Assembly (NCBI GenBank): GCA_965216195.1
Contig: OZ244151.1
Coordinates: forward strand, 2,604,001-2,668,000
Direction: 5' to 3'
Origin: Aridibacter sp965216195
GTDB lineage: Bacteria > Acidobacteriota > Blastocatellia > Pyrinomonadales > Pyrinomonadaceae
DNA length: 64,000 bases
Shown here: positions 33,538-42,001 of the stretch, piece by piece
Numbering within the stretch: the stretch's first letter is position 1
Layout: each line of letters opens with the position of its first letter
The notes under the pieces: generated by a model
Seen by the model: the letters and a program-made list of their open reading frames with translations, nothing else
What the model was told of the DNA's origin: nothing
Database searches by the model: none
Position numbers and translations under genes: made by a program

Positions 33538-36500
33538 CTAGAATGTTCTTCCAACGGTAAACCTAAATCCGCTCTTCTTCCCTCTTAAAAATACGCCTGG
33601 CAATTCCTCTGTAAAACCAATTCTTGCGTTTGGATTATAATAATAGATCAATCTAAAAGGAACATTTACCACCGGAACCTGCACACGCATTTCCAAACCA
33701 ACCGTTGATTGAAAATTCTTAAAGCTATCAAAAACGGCTTCGTTAACTTTAAGTTGAGCATTCGTTTGAACATTTCCCCTCAAAAATAAAGGTGTAAGCG
33801 CTGGGGTACCGTCCGGTAAATTTGCCAGACTTATCGGACAATCGGCGCGAACCCCTCCGCAATAGGTAGTTTCAAAATCTGTCGGCGTAAGAATTTTGGT
33901 GCCGTCGTACAAGAAGGCTCCCAGACTTCTTTCATACAGTGGGTTGCCATCTGCATCTACATTGTTCAGTAACGACAATAACGTTACCGTTCCAGATCCA
34001 ACAAACTGATCATCCCGCAAAAACTCACTATTAATATTTTGAACACCCGATTTTTGCCGATTAAATACCGTTCCGACATCTGCAAACGCTGCCATAGTCA
34101 TCGGCCCAAAGAGCGGTATTCGATATTCAAAGTTGCCGAGCAATTTCGTGTCTCCGCCGATCGGTTGGAAATTCCTTCGATATAAAACCGAGTTCGCTCC
34201 GGAAGGACCGGTAAAAGTTCCAAGCGGAACTAGCTGATCTTTGATTGCCTGCGACAACACAAGAGGTGTAGTTATAATGTTACCGTCAGGGTCTGTAGTA
34301 ACCGAACTCAACTCGGGCGGTCCACCAAAATTGGTAGCGACCTCAACATCCTTAGCGGTCAAATACGTATCATACGGAACCCAAGGACCGATCGATCTGA
34401 CGTTGTATCCGCGAATGTCAAATTCACTTCCCAGGAAAAACCTTTCGTAAAGCGGAATTCCATTTACGAAGGAAATCGAATTAGCGTTGCGAATCTTATC
34501 GGTTATTCCAAAACTGCCAATCGTTGCTGCCTGAATCCTAAATGCGAAAACTTCCGGGTTTTTCGATCGCTTCTTTCGGATCGGAATAAAACTTGAATAG
34601 GAAATCGAAGGCGCGTATGTTCTTACATCGCCACCCAAACCCGTAAAGGCAAAAGAAGCAGATATTTGCGTTCCGCGAACCGTGTCGATTCCATTTGGTG
34701 AAGGCTGTCTCGAATCATAGACGAATGTCGGTGTGATTCTACTCGTAATAATATTTGGTTGGGCAAAGATCACCGGGATTCTCTGAGTCTCGTCGGTCGA
34801 TTGATTTACTTTCGGGTCCTCAATCGTTGTGGCCGAAAACTGATAAGAAAGCCCTACACGCGAAAACTGCGTAAACCTACGTTTCTTAAACAAAAACTCG
34901 GAAAGAGGCGCAGTAGCAAAAAACGATCCGCCGTAAGTCTTCTGCGTAAACAAATTGTCTTCGTTCGTTGTGAAGGTGCCATTCGGATTAAAAAGTCCCG
35001 TGAGCGCATCAATATTTTGCGACAGTGCCGTTCCCGACCCAAAAAATTTCGAGTTTGAAGCAAACAACGAAAAACCAACCGCAATTGGTCTATCTTGGAA
35101 ATATGGTTCCTGAACAGACAGCTGAAAACTCTGCTGACGATTTCCGGCAGCAAAACTAAAAGCAAACGATTCACCGCGGCCAAGCAAGTTGTTCGTCGAA
35201 TACGTTAGACCAAAAAACGAACCGCCAATCCCAGAAACACCGCCATTAAACGAAATCTGCTGTCGTCCGCGCTCCGCAACCTTAATAATTGAATCAACAA
35301 ATCCCTGATCCGGATCCGTGCGAAGCTCGACATCCTGATCTTTATCGATCGGATCAAAATACTGAAGCTGGTTCAAACGAGCAACCGAGTATTCAAGGCT
35401 CCTTTGATTATATATGTCGCCTTCGTTAATAAGTACTTCCCGGCGCAAAACGCTGTCGCGTGTAAATGTATTGCCGACAAATTCCAATCGTCTAAGTCTA
35501 AACTGCTTACCTTCGTCAATCGAGATCTCGATATCTACTATGCCCTCGCCGGGTTTATTAGGATTATCTTTAAGATCCGGCGTCAACTCAGCATCATACT
35601 CAACAAAACCCTGGCTTCCATAAATGTTTTTAAGGTCCTCGTAAAGCGCTTTTCGAAGTCGCTTACCATTTGCAACCTCACCCTTTTTGAGCCCTACGAT
35701 CGCAGAAATCTGCTGCTCAGAAAAGATCGAGTTTCCTGTGATCTTTACATCGCCGACACGAAAAACCTTTCCTTCAGTTACCGGAACAACAATTTTCAAG
35801 GTGTCGTCTTTTGAAGAGATCAAAGGTAGCGGTAAAACGCCCAAAACTGGAATCCCTGTGCGTTTGTAACCCAAACCGACTACTTTCGGTTCGCCAATAC
35901 GAGCCTGAAAATAGCCCTTCGAGTGCATATAATCGCGAACGTTTTTCTGCAGGTCATATTCGAGTTTTCTAAGATCGAGAATGTCCTGTCCTTTAAAACG
36001 CGAAATAAGTCCCGCTTCTTTTACGAGTTGAAGCTCACGCCTTAATTCCCCATCCTTAAAAAATTCGTTGCCTTCAAACTCAATCTTTGTGATTCGCGAG
36101 CGCCTTCCCTGGACGATATCGAAGGTAATTGCAACCGACGTTGCCGAAACGATTTCGTCCGTAACTTCAACTTTCGCATTCGGATAACCTTTCGAAGCAA
36201 GCATTTCGCGGATCACACGTCTTGCAACTCTCGTTTTCACCGGATCAAAGATTGCTTCTTTTGAAATTCCTACGCGGTTTTCACGGAAAGCCTTGAGAAT
36301 ATCGGATTCCTGAATCGCCTTCGTTCCTTTAAACTGTAGGTCACGAATGATCGGAAGTTCCTTAACTTCAAAAATAACGTCAACACCGCCTCTAACGCCC
36401 TGCTCCGTTAAAACACGCGACGCAGTTTTATCAAACCAGTTAAACGAAAGGAGCTCCTTAAGATCGCGCTCAAGCTGGCGAGGATTATAGGTGTCGCCCG

Positions 36501-36729
36501 CTCGCGTCTTGATGTAATACAAAAGATCCTGGTCTTTTAGTCGTCGATTCCCCTGAATATCAACGGTTTCCACCAATTGCTGTGACTGAGTTTTTGAGGC
36601 AGCACTCTTCTTGGAAATCTCGGTTTCCTTTTTCGTATCTTTCGTTTCCGTTTCCGGTTTTGCCAAGCCTGCAACCGAAAAAATTGCAAACATTGCGAAA
36701 ACAAGTCCAAAACCACGTAGAATTTGCAT
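33538..36729 (-). CDS. bamA: Outer membrane protein assembly factor BamA
   Basis: A 1063-residue Omp85 protein, the core of the beta-barrel assembly machine. After a signal peptide (residues 1-23) and a polar Lys/Thr/Ser-rich linker come five POTRA domains (about 50-500; e.g. IRDLQFKGTKAIQESDIL, ITKIEFEGNEFFKDGELRRE, VGDVKITGNSIFSEQQI, LRRLEFVGNTFTRDSVLRRE). The 16-stranded barrel follows, with FFLGSEFDIRGYNVRSIGPW carrying the conserved RGY of loop 6, and a C-terminal strand ending FRFTVGRTF with the terminal Phe. It is longer than E. coli BamA (810) because of barrel loops. AAGGA precedes the ATG at 36729. Confidence 0.96.
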   Translation of the reverse strand: MQILRGFGLVFAMFAIFSVAGLAKPETETKDTKKETEISKKSAASKTQSQQLVETVDIQGNRRLKDQDLLYYIKTRAGDTYNPRQLERDLKELLSFNWFDKTASRVLTEQGVRGGVDVIFEVKELPIIRDLQFKGTKAIQESDILKAFRENRVGISKEAIFDPVKTRVARRVIREMLASKGYPNAKVEVTDEIVSATSVAITFDIVQGRRSRITKIEFEGNEFFKDGELRRELQLVKEAGLISRFKGQDILDLRKLEYDLQKNVRDYMHSKGYFQARIGEPKVVGLGYKRTGIPVLGVLPLPLISSKDDTLKIVVPVTEGKVFRVGDVKITGNSIFSEQQISAIVGLKKGEVANGKRLRKALYEDLKNIYGSQGFVEYDAELTPDLKDNPNKPGEGIVDIEISIDEGKQFRLRRLEFVGNTFTRDSVLRREVLINEGDIYNQRSLEYSVARLNQLQYFDPIDKDQDVELRTDPDQGFVDSIIKVAERGRQQISFNGGVSGIGGSFFGLTYSTNNLLGRGESFAFSFAAGNRQQSFQLSVQEPYFQDRPIAVGFSLFASNSKFFGSGTALSQNIDALTGLFNPNGTFTTNEDNLFTQKTYGGSFFATAPLSEFLFKKRRFTQFSRVGLSYQFSATTIEDPKVNQSTDETQRIPVIFAQPNIITSRITPTFVYDSRQPSPNGIDTVRGTQISASFAFTGLGGDVRTYAPSISYSSFIPIRKKRSKNPEVFAFRIQAATIGSFGITDKIRNANSISFVNGIPLYERFFLGSEFDIRGYNVRSIGPWVPYDTYLTAKDVEVATNFGGPPELSSVTTDPDGNIITTPLVLSQAIKDQLVPLGTFTGPSGANSVLYRRNFQPIGGDTKLLGNFEYRIPLFGPMTMAAFADVGTVFNRQKSGVQNINSEFLRDDQFVGSGTVTLLSLLNNVDADGNPLYERSLGAFLYDGTKILTPTDFETTYCGGVRADCPISLANLPDGTPALTPLFLRGNVQTNAQLKVNEAVFDSFKNFQSTVGLEMRVQVPVVNVPFRLIYYYNPNARIGFTEELPGVFLRGKKSGFRFTVGRTF

Positions 36730-36980
36730 ATCTAATTCCTTAAAAATAATTGCGAATATCGTTTGAAATACCCGACGACAGTTGAACCAAACCTTGATGT
36801 AAATTAACTATAAATCAGGTTTCGACAAATATGGGTATGTACTCAGTCTTAGATTCTAACGGACGGGGCTTGGTTGCTTTCAGAACTATTCCGCAACCCC
36901 ATACCGTCAATTACTACAAACCTCCAAATTATACCGATAAAGGTCTAAAAAATAAAAAGGATTTTGTAGATTAATTATAT
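36730..36980. other. Intergenic region upstream of bamA with an unexplained hairpin
   Basis: About 250 bp without a gene between bamA and the clpC terminator. At 36861-36913 GGGG-CTT-GGTTGC and GCAACCCC can pair around a 15-base loop, extended by ACGG/CCGT. The hairpin has no U tract and could be a 5'-leader structure or small RNA of the bamA transcript. No confident promoter hexamers were found. Confidence 0.35.
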
Positions 36981-37005
36981 AAAAAAACGACCACTCGGGC
37001 CGTTT
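36981..37005 (-). terminator. Rho-independent terminator after clpC
   Basis: Read on the minus strand, AAACGGCC-CGAGT-GGTCGTTTTTTT forms a 7-bp stem (AACGGCC/GGTCGTT with one G-U) and a seven-base U tract, 25 bp after the clpC stop. Confidence 0.85.
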
Positions 37006-37029
37006 AATAATTTGACTTTTAAATTGGTG

Positions 37030-39417
37030 CTAAGTCTTACGTGTCAAAGCATTCTTAGCTCCGGCAGATTCTATCGGTCGAATCGCCAATGTATCGTCTT
37101 CACAATACACTTCTACAAATTGTTCCTCGTCCAGATCACCTTGAATAAGCGCTTCGGAAAGCTCGTCTTCGACATATTTTTGCAAAGCCCGGCGAAGAGG
37201 CCTCGCACCGTAGCTCCGGTCTGCACAGGTTTTTTCAACTAACCATTTTTTAGCTCCCTCAGTTATCGAAACCTTGAGCGAGTGTTGCTTCAAAACAATG
37301 TTTAGCTCATCCACCTGAAGATCAATAATTTGCGCAAGATCCTCGTCGGAAAGTTCGTCAAAAACAATTATTTCGTCGAGCCGGTTAACAAATTCCGGAG
37401 CAAAAGTTTTCTTTACCTCGCTCATCACCTGCTCTTCCATTTTTTTCCTGGAGGCGTCTGCACCAGACTGAAAACCCAAAGTTGCTCGTTTTTGTATAAA
37501 ACGCGCCCCGATATTCGACGTCATAATAAACACCGCGTTTCGGCAATCGATCTCGTTGCCCTGAGCATCGGTCAATACACCATCTTCAAATACTTGCAAA
37601 AGCACATTAAAAAGATCCGGATGCGCCTTTTCAACTTCGTCAAACAAAACGATCGAATAAGGTGTCTGTCTCAGCTTTTCCGTCAACTGCCCGCCTTCCT
37701 CGTGGCCGACATATCCTGGAGGCGAACCGATAAACTTCGCAACCGTATGCTTCTCCATGAATTCGGACATATCAAAGCGAATCAGTGCGCGCTCCGAACC
37801 AAATAGAAATTCCGCGAGTTTTCTCGCTACTTCAGTTTTACCTACTCCTGTAGGACCAAGAAACAAAAACGAACCAACCGGACGGGCTGGATTCTTTAGG
37901 CCCGCTCTCGAACGCCGAATCGCTCGAGCCAAAGCCGAAATCGCCGGACGCTGCGAGATGATTTTCTTGTGAAGCTCGTCTTCAATCTTGAGCAATTTGC
38001 TCGCTTCTTCCTGCTTGATCGATTGAACGGGTATTCCCGTCCAACGTGCAATCACGCTTTCGACGTCGTCCTTCGTCACTTCAACCGAAAGGAAAGAATC
38101 TTCAATGGTTTTTAGCTCGAGCGAAATGAGTTTGTCTTCATCCGTAACGCTCTTCCAGTTTTCAACCGTTTCTTTCCACGAAGGATCTGAGTCGTTTTCC
38201 TGCTGAAATTTTAGTTTCGCGCGTGCACCAGCTTCGTCTAAGACATCGATCGCTTTATCGGGCAGAAAACGCTCGGGAATGTAGCGATTGGATTGATAAA
38301 CAGCGGCTTTGAGAGCCTCCTTCGAATAGCGAATCTGATGAAAAACTTCGTACCGACTGGCAACGCCTTCGATAATTTCAATCGCTTCCTCTTCGGTTGG
38401 CGGGACAACTTTAACTGCCTGAAAACGTCTCTCGAGCGAACGGTCTTTTTCGATTGTCTGTCTAAATTCGTATGGTGTGGTCGCTCCGATACATTGAATT
38501 TCGCCTCTTGATAACGACGGTTTGAGGATGTTGGCCGCATCGAGAGAACCTTCGGCCGAGCCGGCCCCGACAAGTGTGTGAATCTCATCAATAAAAACAA
38601 CCGCATTTTTATCGTGTCGAAGTTCGGCCATTATCTTCTTAAGTCGTTCTTCAAACTGCCCACGATACTTCGTCCCCGCAACGATTAACGACAAATCGAG
38701 CGAAAGAATTCGCTTCTTCTCTAAAAACTTCGGAACTCTCTTATCGGCAATTCGCTGCGCCAAACCCTCTATGATCGCTGTTTTTCCTACTCCGGATTCC
38801 CCAATTAAAACGGGGCTATTCTTTGTCCGTCGGCAAAGTATTTCAATCAATCGTTCGGTTTCATCTTCTCTACCGATAAGCGGATCGAGTTTGCCCTCAA
38901 GCGCTTCCGAAGTTAGATCACGAGTGAATTCCTCAAGATTCGGTGATTCCTGATTCGAGCTCTCTCGTCTACGCTTGGGCGCTCCACCCTGCTGCGCAAC
39001 CTTGTCTCTAACGCCCGAAATTCGCAATCCGTATTGATATAAAATCTCCGCCGCAATGGAACCTTCCTCGCGCAAAATCCCCATCAAGATGTGCTCGACG
39101 CCTATGTGCCGATTCTTAAGCCGCTCGCTTTCTTCATTCGCAAAAGCGAGGATTCTCTTCGTTTCCGGAGCCAAATGAAGCTCGGCTGATTGCGGGATCC
39201 GTTCGCGCAACACGATTCTTTCTTCGACTTCCCGTCTGATCGTATCGACCGTTAAGTTATGTTTGAAAGGAAAAAATCTCGGCGAGATCGTTTTGTCCTC
39301 ACGCATTAAACCGAGGAGTATGTGTTCGGGTAAAATCTCTTCAGACCCGTATTGGAGCGCTTCGTAGCGAGCAAAAAATATAACGCGGCGAGCTTTTTCA
39401 GTATAGCGTTCGAACAT
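37030..39417 (-). CDS. clpC: ATP-dependent Clp protease ATP-binding subunit ClpC (ClpA/ClpB family)
   Basis: A 795-residue AAA+ unfoldase for ClpP. The Clp-N double repeat is FERYTEKARRVIFFARYEAL and EILPEHILLGLMRED (residues 2-75) with VGVEHILMGILREEGSIAAE (about 100-120). NBD1 has Walker A GESGVGKTA and Walker B VVFIDEIHTLVGAGSAEG; NBD2 has GPTGVGKTEVARKLAEFLFG and VLFDEVEKAHPDLFN. The linker lacks a ClpB-length coiled coil and shows only a degenerate UVR-like stretch, so ClpC is preferred. No ctsR, mcsA or mcsB is nearby. A possible promoter lies at about 39462. Confidence 0.92.
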   Translation of the reverse strand: MFERYTEKARRVIFFARYEALQYGSEEILPEHILLGLMREDKTISPRFFPFKHNLTVDTIRREVEERIVLRERIPQSAELHLAPETKRILAFANEESERLKNRHIGVEHILMGILREEGSIAAEILYQYGLRISGVRDKVAQQGGAPKRRRESSNQESPNLEEFTRDLTSEALEGKLDPLIGREDETERLIEILCRRTKNSPVLIGESGVGKTAIIEGLAQRIADKRVPKFLEKKRILSLDLSLIVAGTKYRGQFEERLKKIMAELRHDKNAVVFIDEIHTLVGAGSAEGSLDAANILKPSLSRGEIQCIGATTPYEFRQTIEKDRSLERRFQAVKVVPPTEEEAIEIIEGVASRYEVFHQIRYSKEALKAAVYQSNRYIPERFLPDKAIDVLDEAGARAKLKFQQENDSDPSWKETVENWKSVTDEDKLISLELKTIEDSFLSVEVTKDDVESVIARWTGIPVQSIKQEEASKLLKIEDELHKKIISQRPAISALARAIRRSRAGLKNPARPVGSFLFLGPTGVGKTEVARKLAEFLFGSERALIRFDMSEFMEKHTVAKFIGSPPGYVGHEEGGQLTEKLRQTPYSIVLFDEVEKAHPDLFNVLLQVFEDGVLTDAQGNEIDCRNAVFIMTSNIGARFIQKRATLGFQSGADASRKKMEEQVMSEVKKTFAPEFVNRLDEIIVFDELSDEDLAQIIDLQVDELNIVLKQHSLKVSITEGAKKWLVEKTCADRSYGARPLRRALQKYVEDELSEALIQGDLDEEQFVEVYCEDDTLAIRPIESAGAKNALTRKT

Positions 39418-39461
39418 ATAAAAAATAAAAATGCCCTGACTTATGACCTATTTGGAAGCCT

Positions 39462-39494
39462 ATTATAGTCAAAGTCTGAATAAAAATGCCAAAT
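39462..39494 (-). promoter_or_regulatory. Possible sigma70-type promoter of clpC
   Basis: On the minus strand a perfect TATAAT (39462-39467) is preceded by TTGGCA with a 19-bp spacer. It lies 45 bp upstream of the clpC ATG. The spacer is longer than ideal, so this is tentative. Confidence 0.4.
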
Positions 39495-39561
39495 TTTTCA
39501 ACGAATTAAATCCCGAGCTTGTCTAAATAATAGTGCCAAAGAGCATTGAAATCCAGGTTTT

Positions 39562-40725
39562 TCACTGGTTTTGAAAGTTTTCTAAGGGTTTTATTTTACT
39601 TAACCTTACAGCAGGGTAAATCATAGCCGCAAAACTCAAAACCGCCGCCGCGCATATCACAAAAAAAACGTCATAAAAAGCCGGGCGAAATGACGCCTCG
39701 CTTAGTGAATAAACCTCCTTCGAGAGACTGATCACCTGAAAATAGTTACCTATTGCACACGCGAGAAGCCCGAGTAGTGTTCCGGCAGCGATTCCTACTG
39801 CGGAAAGAATCGCGCCCTCGAAAAGAAATATTGCGATTAGTTTACGGGTCTGTGCGCCACACGTACGGAGGACTGCAATATCCAGCTTTCTTTCATTTAC
39901 GAGAAGCGCGAGCGTCGTCGCAATATTCAATGCGGCGATAAAAATTATCAGGGAAATTATGGCCAGCGAAACCTTCCTTTCTAGACTCAATGCCGTGAAA
40001 AGAGGTTTATTTGCCTCCTGCCAGCCAAGCACCTTGAAATTTGCACCAACCGCCTTTTTTATCTCATCCGAAACTTTCTCCGCCCCGAAAATATCCTCTA
40101 TGTAAACACTGAAAACTTTCGGATTAAATGTTTCGCCCTTCAACTTCTCGTAGCCCCGCGGCGAAATGTAAATCCATGTCGAATCGTACTCATAGAGCCC
40201 TGTACTGAAAATTCCCGCAACATTAACCTCTTTGCTTTTGGGTTCTCCGCCCGCGCCAATCGCAACTATATCGGCATTATCACCGACGTCCAGCCAAAGC
40301 TTTTTTGCCAATTCATCCCCAAGAGAAACAAAAACGACTGAATCATCTCTTCCGGCGCCGTTTGCATTAAATTCTTCTGGTTTTACCCGGATGACGGCGT
40401 AACTAGATTTCTCATCGCTCCTAACAACGGCACTTTCAAAACTCGTCAGCTCAACCTTCTTTACCCCTGCTATCCCCAAAAGCTTTCTTTCAATAATATT
40501 CGGGTTTGCAATCTTCGCTTCTGACGAATCCACCGTGATGTGGGCAGTGTTTTCCAAAACCTTTTCGCGAACCTCGTCCGCAAAACCTCTGGAAAGCGCC
40601 TGAGCTATGATCAGGCTGGCAATCCCGGCGGCAATCCCGATCACGGCAGCAGCAGACGTAAAACGCACCAAGCCTTTTCGTTTTGAGCGAAAATAGCGCC
40701 AGGCAAGTTTTAGTTCAAAGGGCAT
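39562..40725 (-). CDS. LolC/LolE-type ABC transporter permease
   Basis: A 387-residue FtsX-like permease predicted to extract lipoproteins from the inner membrane. MPFELKLAWRYFRSKRKGLV and FTSAAAVIGIAAGIASLI form the N-terminal amphipathic segment and TM1. A periplasmic domain of about 220 residues follows, then three TMs, including LAIISLIIFIAALNIATTLA and LLVNERKLDIAVLRTCGAQT (the conserved ERK..I.ILRxxGA motif). There is no LolD-type ATPase or second permease next to it. The ATG at 40725 is 7 bp from a 7-bp-period array and has no Shine-Dalgarno. MacB-like or other FtsX-family exporters are less likely alternatives. Confidence 0.85.
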   Translation of the reverse strand: MPFELKLAWRYFRSKRKGLVRFTSAAAVIGIAAGIASLIIAQALSRGFADEVREKVLENTAHITVDSSEAKIANPNIIERKLLGIAGVKKVELTSFESAVVRSDEKSSYAVIRVKPEEFNANGAGRDDSVVFVSLGDELAKKLWLDVGDNADIVAIGAGGEPKSKEVNVAGIFSTGLYEYDSTWIYISPRGYEKLKGETFNPKVFSVYIEDIFGAEKVSDEIKKAVGANFKVLGWQEANKPLFTALSLERKVSLAIISLIIFIAALNIATTLALLVNERKLDIAVLRTCGAQTRKLIAIFLFEGAILSAVGIAAGTLLGLLACAIGNYFQVISLSKEVYSLSEASFRPAFYDVFFVICAAAVLSFAAMIYPAVRLSKIKPLENFQNQ

Positions 40726-40732
40726 GGTCTAA

Positions 40733-40779
40733 ATGTTAAAACTAAAAGGAAAAAGGTGAAAGGCAAGGGTTCACCCGTC
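40733..40779. repeat. 7-bp-period array upstream of the LolC/E permease
   Basis: The words GTTAAAA, CTAAAAG, GAAAAAG, GTGAAAG, GCAAGGG and TTCACCC follow in 7-bp register. The array ends close to the permease start codon and occupies much of the 134-bp gap before ribBX. Confidence 0.65.
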
Positions 40780-40859
40780 AATAGATAAATCGCTCGCGTT
40801 CGGCTAAAATCTAGCTTTGAATCGAAACTCAAATCGAGGAATAGCAAACTCAAAACAAT

Positions 40860-41987
40860 ATGCCGCTGAGCAAAATCGAAGATGCCATAGAAGATATTAG
40901 AAATGGCGAGATGATAATCATCGTAGATGATGAAGACCGCGAAAATGAAGGTGACCTGGTTTGCGCTGCTGAAAAAGTCACGCCCGAAATCATCAACTTC
41001 ATGGCGACTCACGGGCGCGGGTTGATCTGTATGCCCTTGACCGAAGAACGCTGCGATTATCTTCAGCTTCCGCCTCAAACGCAGGAAAACACCTCGTCGA
41101 TGGGAACTGCATTTACAATTTCAATCGAAGCGAAAGAAGGCGTTACAACCGGCATCTCTGCAGCAGATCGTGCGACGACGATTCTAAAAGCCGTAGATTC
41201 CGATACAAAACCTTCTGATCTAGCGCGGCCGGGACACACGTTTCCGCTTCGCGCAAAAACCGGTGGTGTGCTCGTGAGAGTTGGACAAACTGAGGCGAGC
41301 GTAGATATGGCGCGGCTTGCCGGACTCGATCCTTCGGCGGTCGTTTGCGAGATAATGAACGAAGACGGCACTATGTCGCGCATGCCGCAGTTAGAGGTTT
41401 TTGCCGGCGAACATGGTCTAAAGATAATCTCGGTTGCGGACCTTGTCAGATACCGCGTTCAAAAAGAATCGCTCGTGAAAAGAATTGTCGAAACTGAGCT
41501 TCCGACCGATTACGGTGATTTCAAGGCAACTGCGTATGAAAATATAATCAACGGCGAAACTCATGTTGCGATGACAATGGGTGATCTTTCCGAGACAACC
41601 GAACCGGTTTTGGTTCGCGTCCAAACCGAGAATATTACGTTTGCGATGTTTGGCTCGAAATTTGGCGAGGCATCATCGGCGATGAAAACTTCACTAAAAA
41701 AAATTTCCGAAGAAGGACGAGGCGTGGTACTTTATTTACGGCAACATGAGCATAATCTCGATCTGATCCATCAACTCGAAACTTATTCGGAAATGCAGAA
41801 AAACGGGTTGGATTTCAGATCGGCCAAGAAAAAAACCGGCTATGGAAACCGTCGTGATTATGGCATCGGCGCACAGATTTTGTCGGATCTGGGCGTAAGA
41901 AAAATCCGTCTATTAACAAACCATCCCCCGCGTGTGAATGCAATCGACGCGTTTGATTTAGAGATTGTTGAAACTGTTCCCCTTTAG
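40860..41987 (+). CDS. RibBA homologue with degenerate GTP cyclohydrolase II domain (RibBX-like)
   Basis: A 375-residue protein. The N-terminal DHBP-synthase domain (residues 1-205) has the acidic loop VDDEDRENEGDLV and ATHGRGLICMPL and TFPLRAKTGGVLV. The metal-ligand motif GHTEA is GQTEA here (VRVGQTEASVDMARLAGL). The C-terminal RibA-like domain has YGIGAQILSDLGVRKIRLLT but lacks the zinc cysteines of GTP cyclohydrolase II: the region where VHSECLTGD and RCDCG are expected reads VQTENITFAMFGSKFGEASS. Such RibB plus dead-RibA fusions are known as RibBX. Whether DHBP synthase activity survives the His-to-Gln change is open. It is followed by tamB after 14 bp. Confidence 0.85.
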   Translation: MPLSKIEDAIEDIRNGEMIIIVDDEDRENEGDLVCAAEKVTPEIINFMATHGRGLICMPLTEERCDYLQLPPQTQENTSSMGTAFTISIEAKEGVTTGISAADRATTILKAVDSDTKPSDLARPGHTFPLRAKTGGVLVRVGQTEASVDMARLAGLDPSAVVCEIMNEDGTMSRMPQLEVFAGEHGLKIISVADLVRYRVQKESLVKRIVETELPTDYGDFKATAYENIINGETHVAMTMGDLSETTEPVLVRVQTENITFAMFGSKFGEASSAMKTSLKKISEEGRGVVLYLRQHEHNLDLIHQLETYSEMQKNGLDFRSAKKKTGYGNRRDYGIGAQILSDLGVRKIRLLTNHPPRVNAIDAFDLEIVETVPL

Positions 41988-42001
41988 ACATAGGCATTTA
42001 A

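Noticed and set aside
40726..40859. FMN riboswitch upstream of the RibBA homologue
   Set aside because: The conserved FMN-aptamer core sequences are absent; the gap holds a 7-bp array and A-rich sequence.
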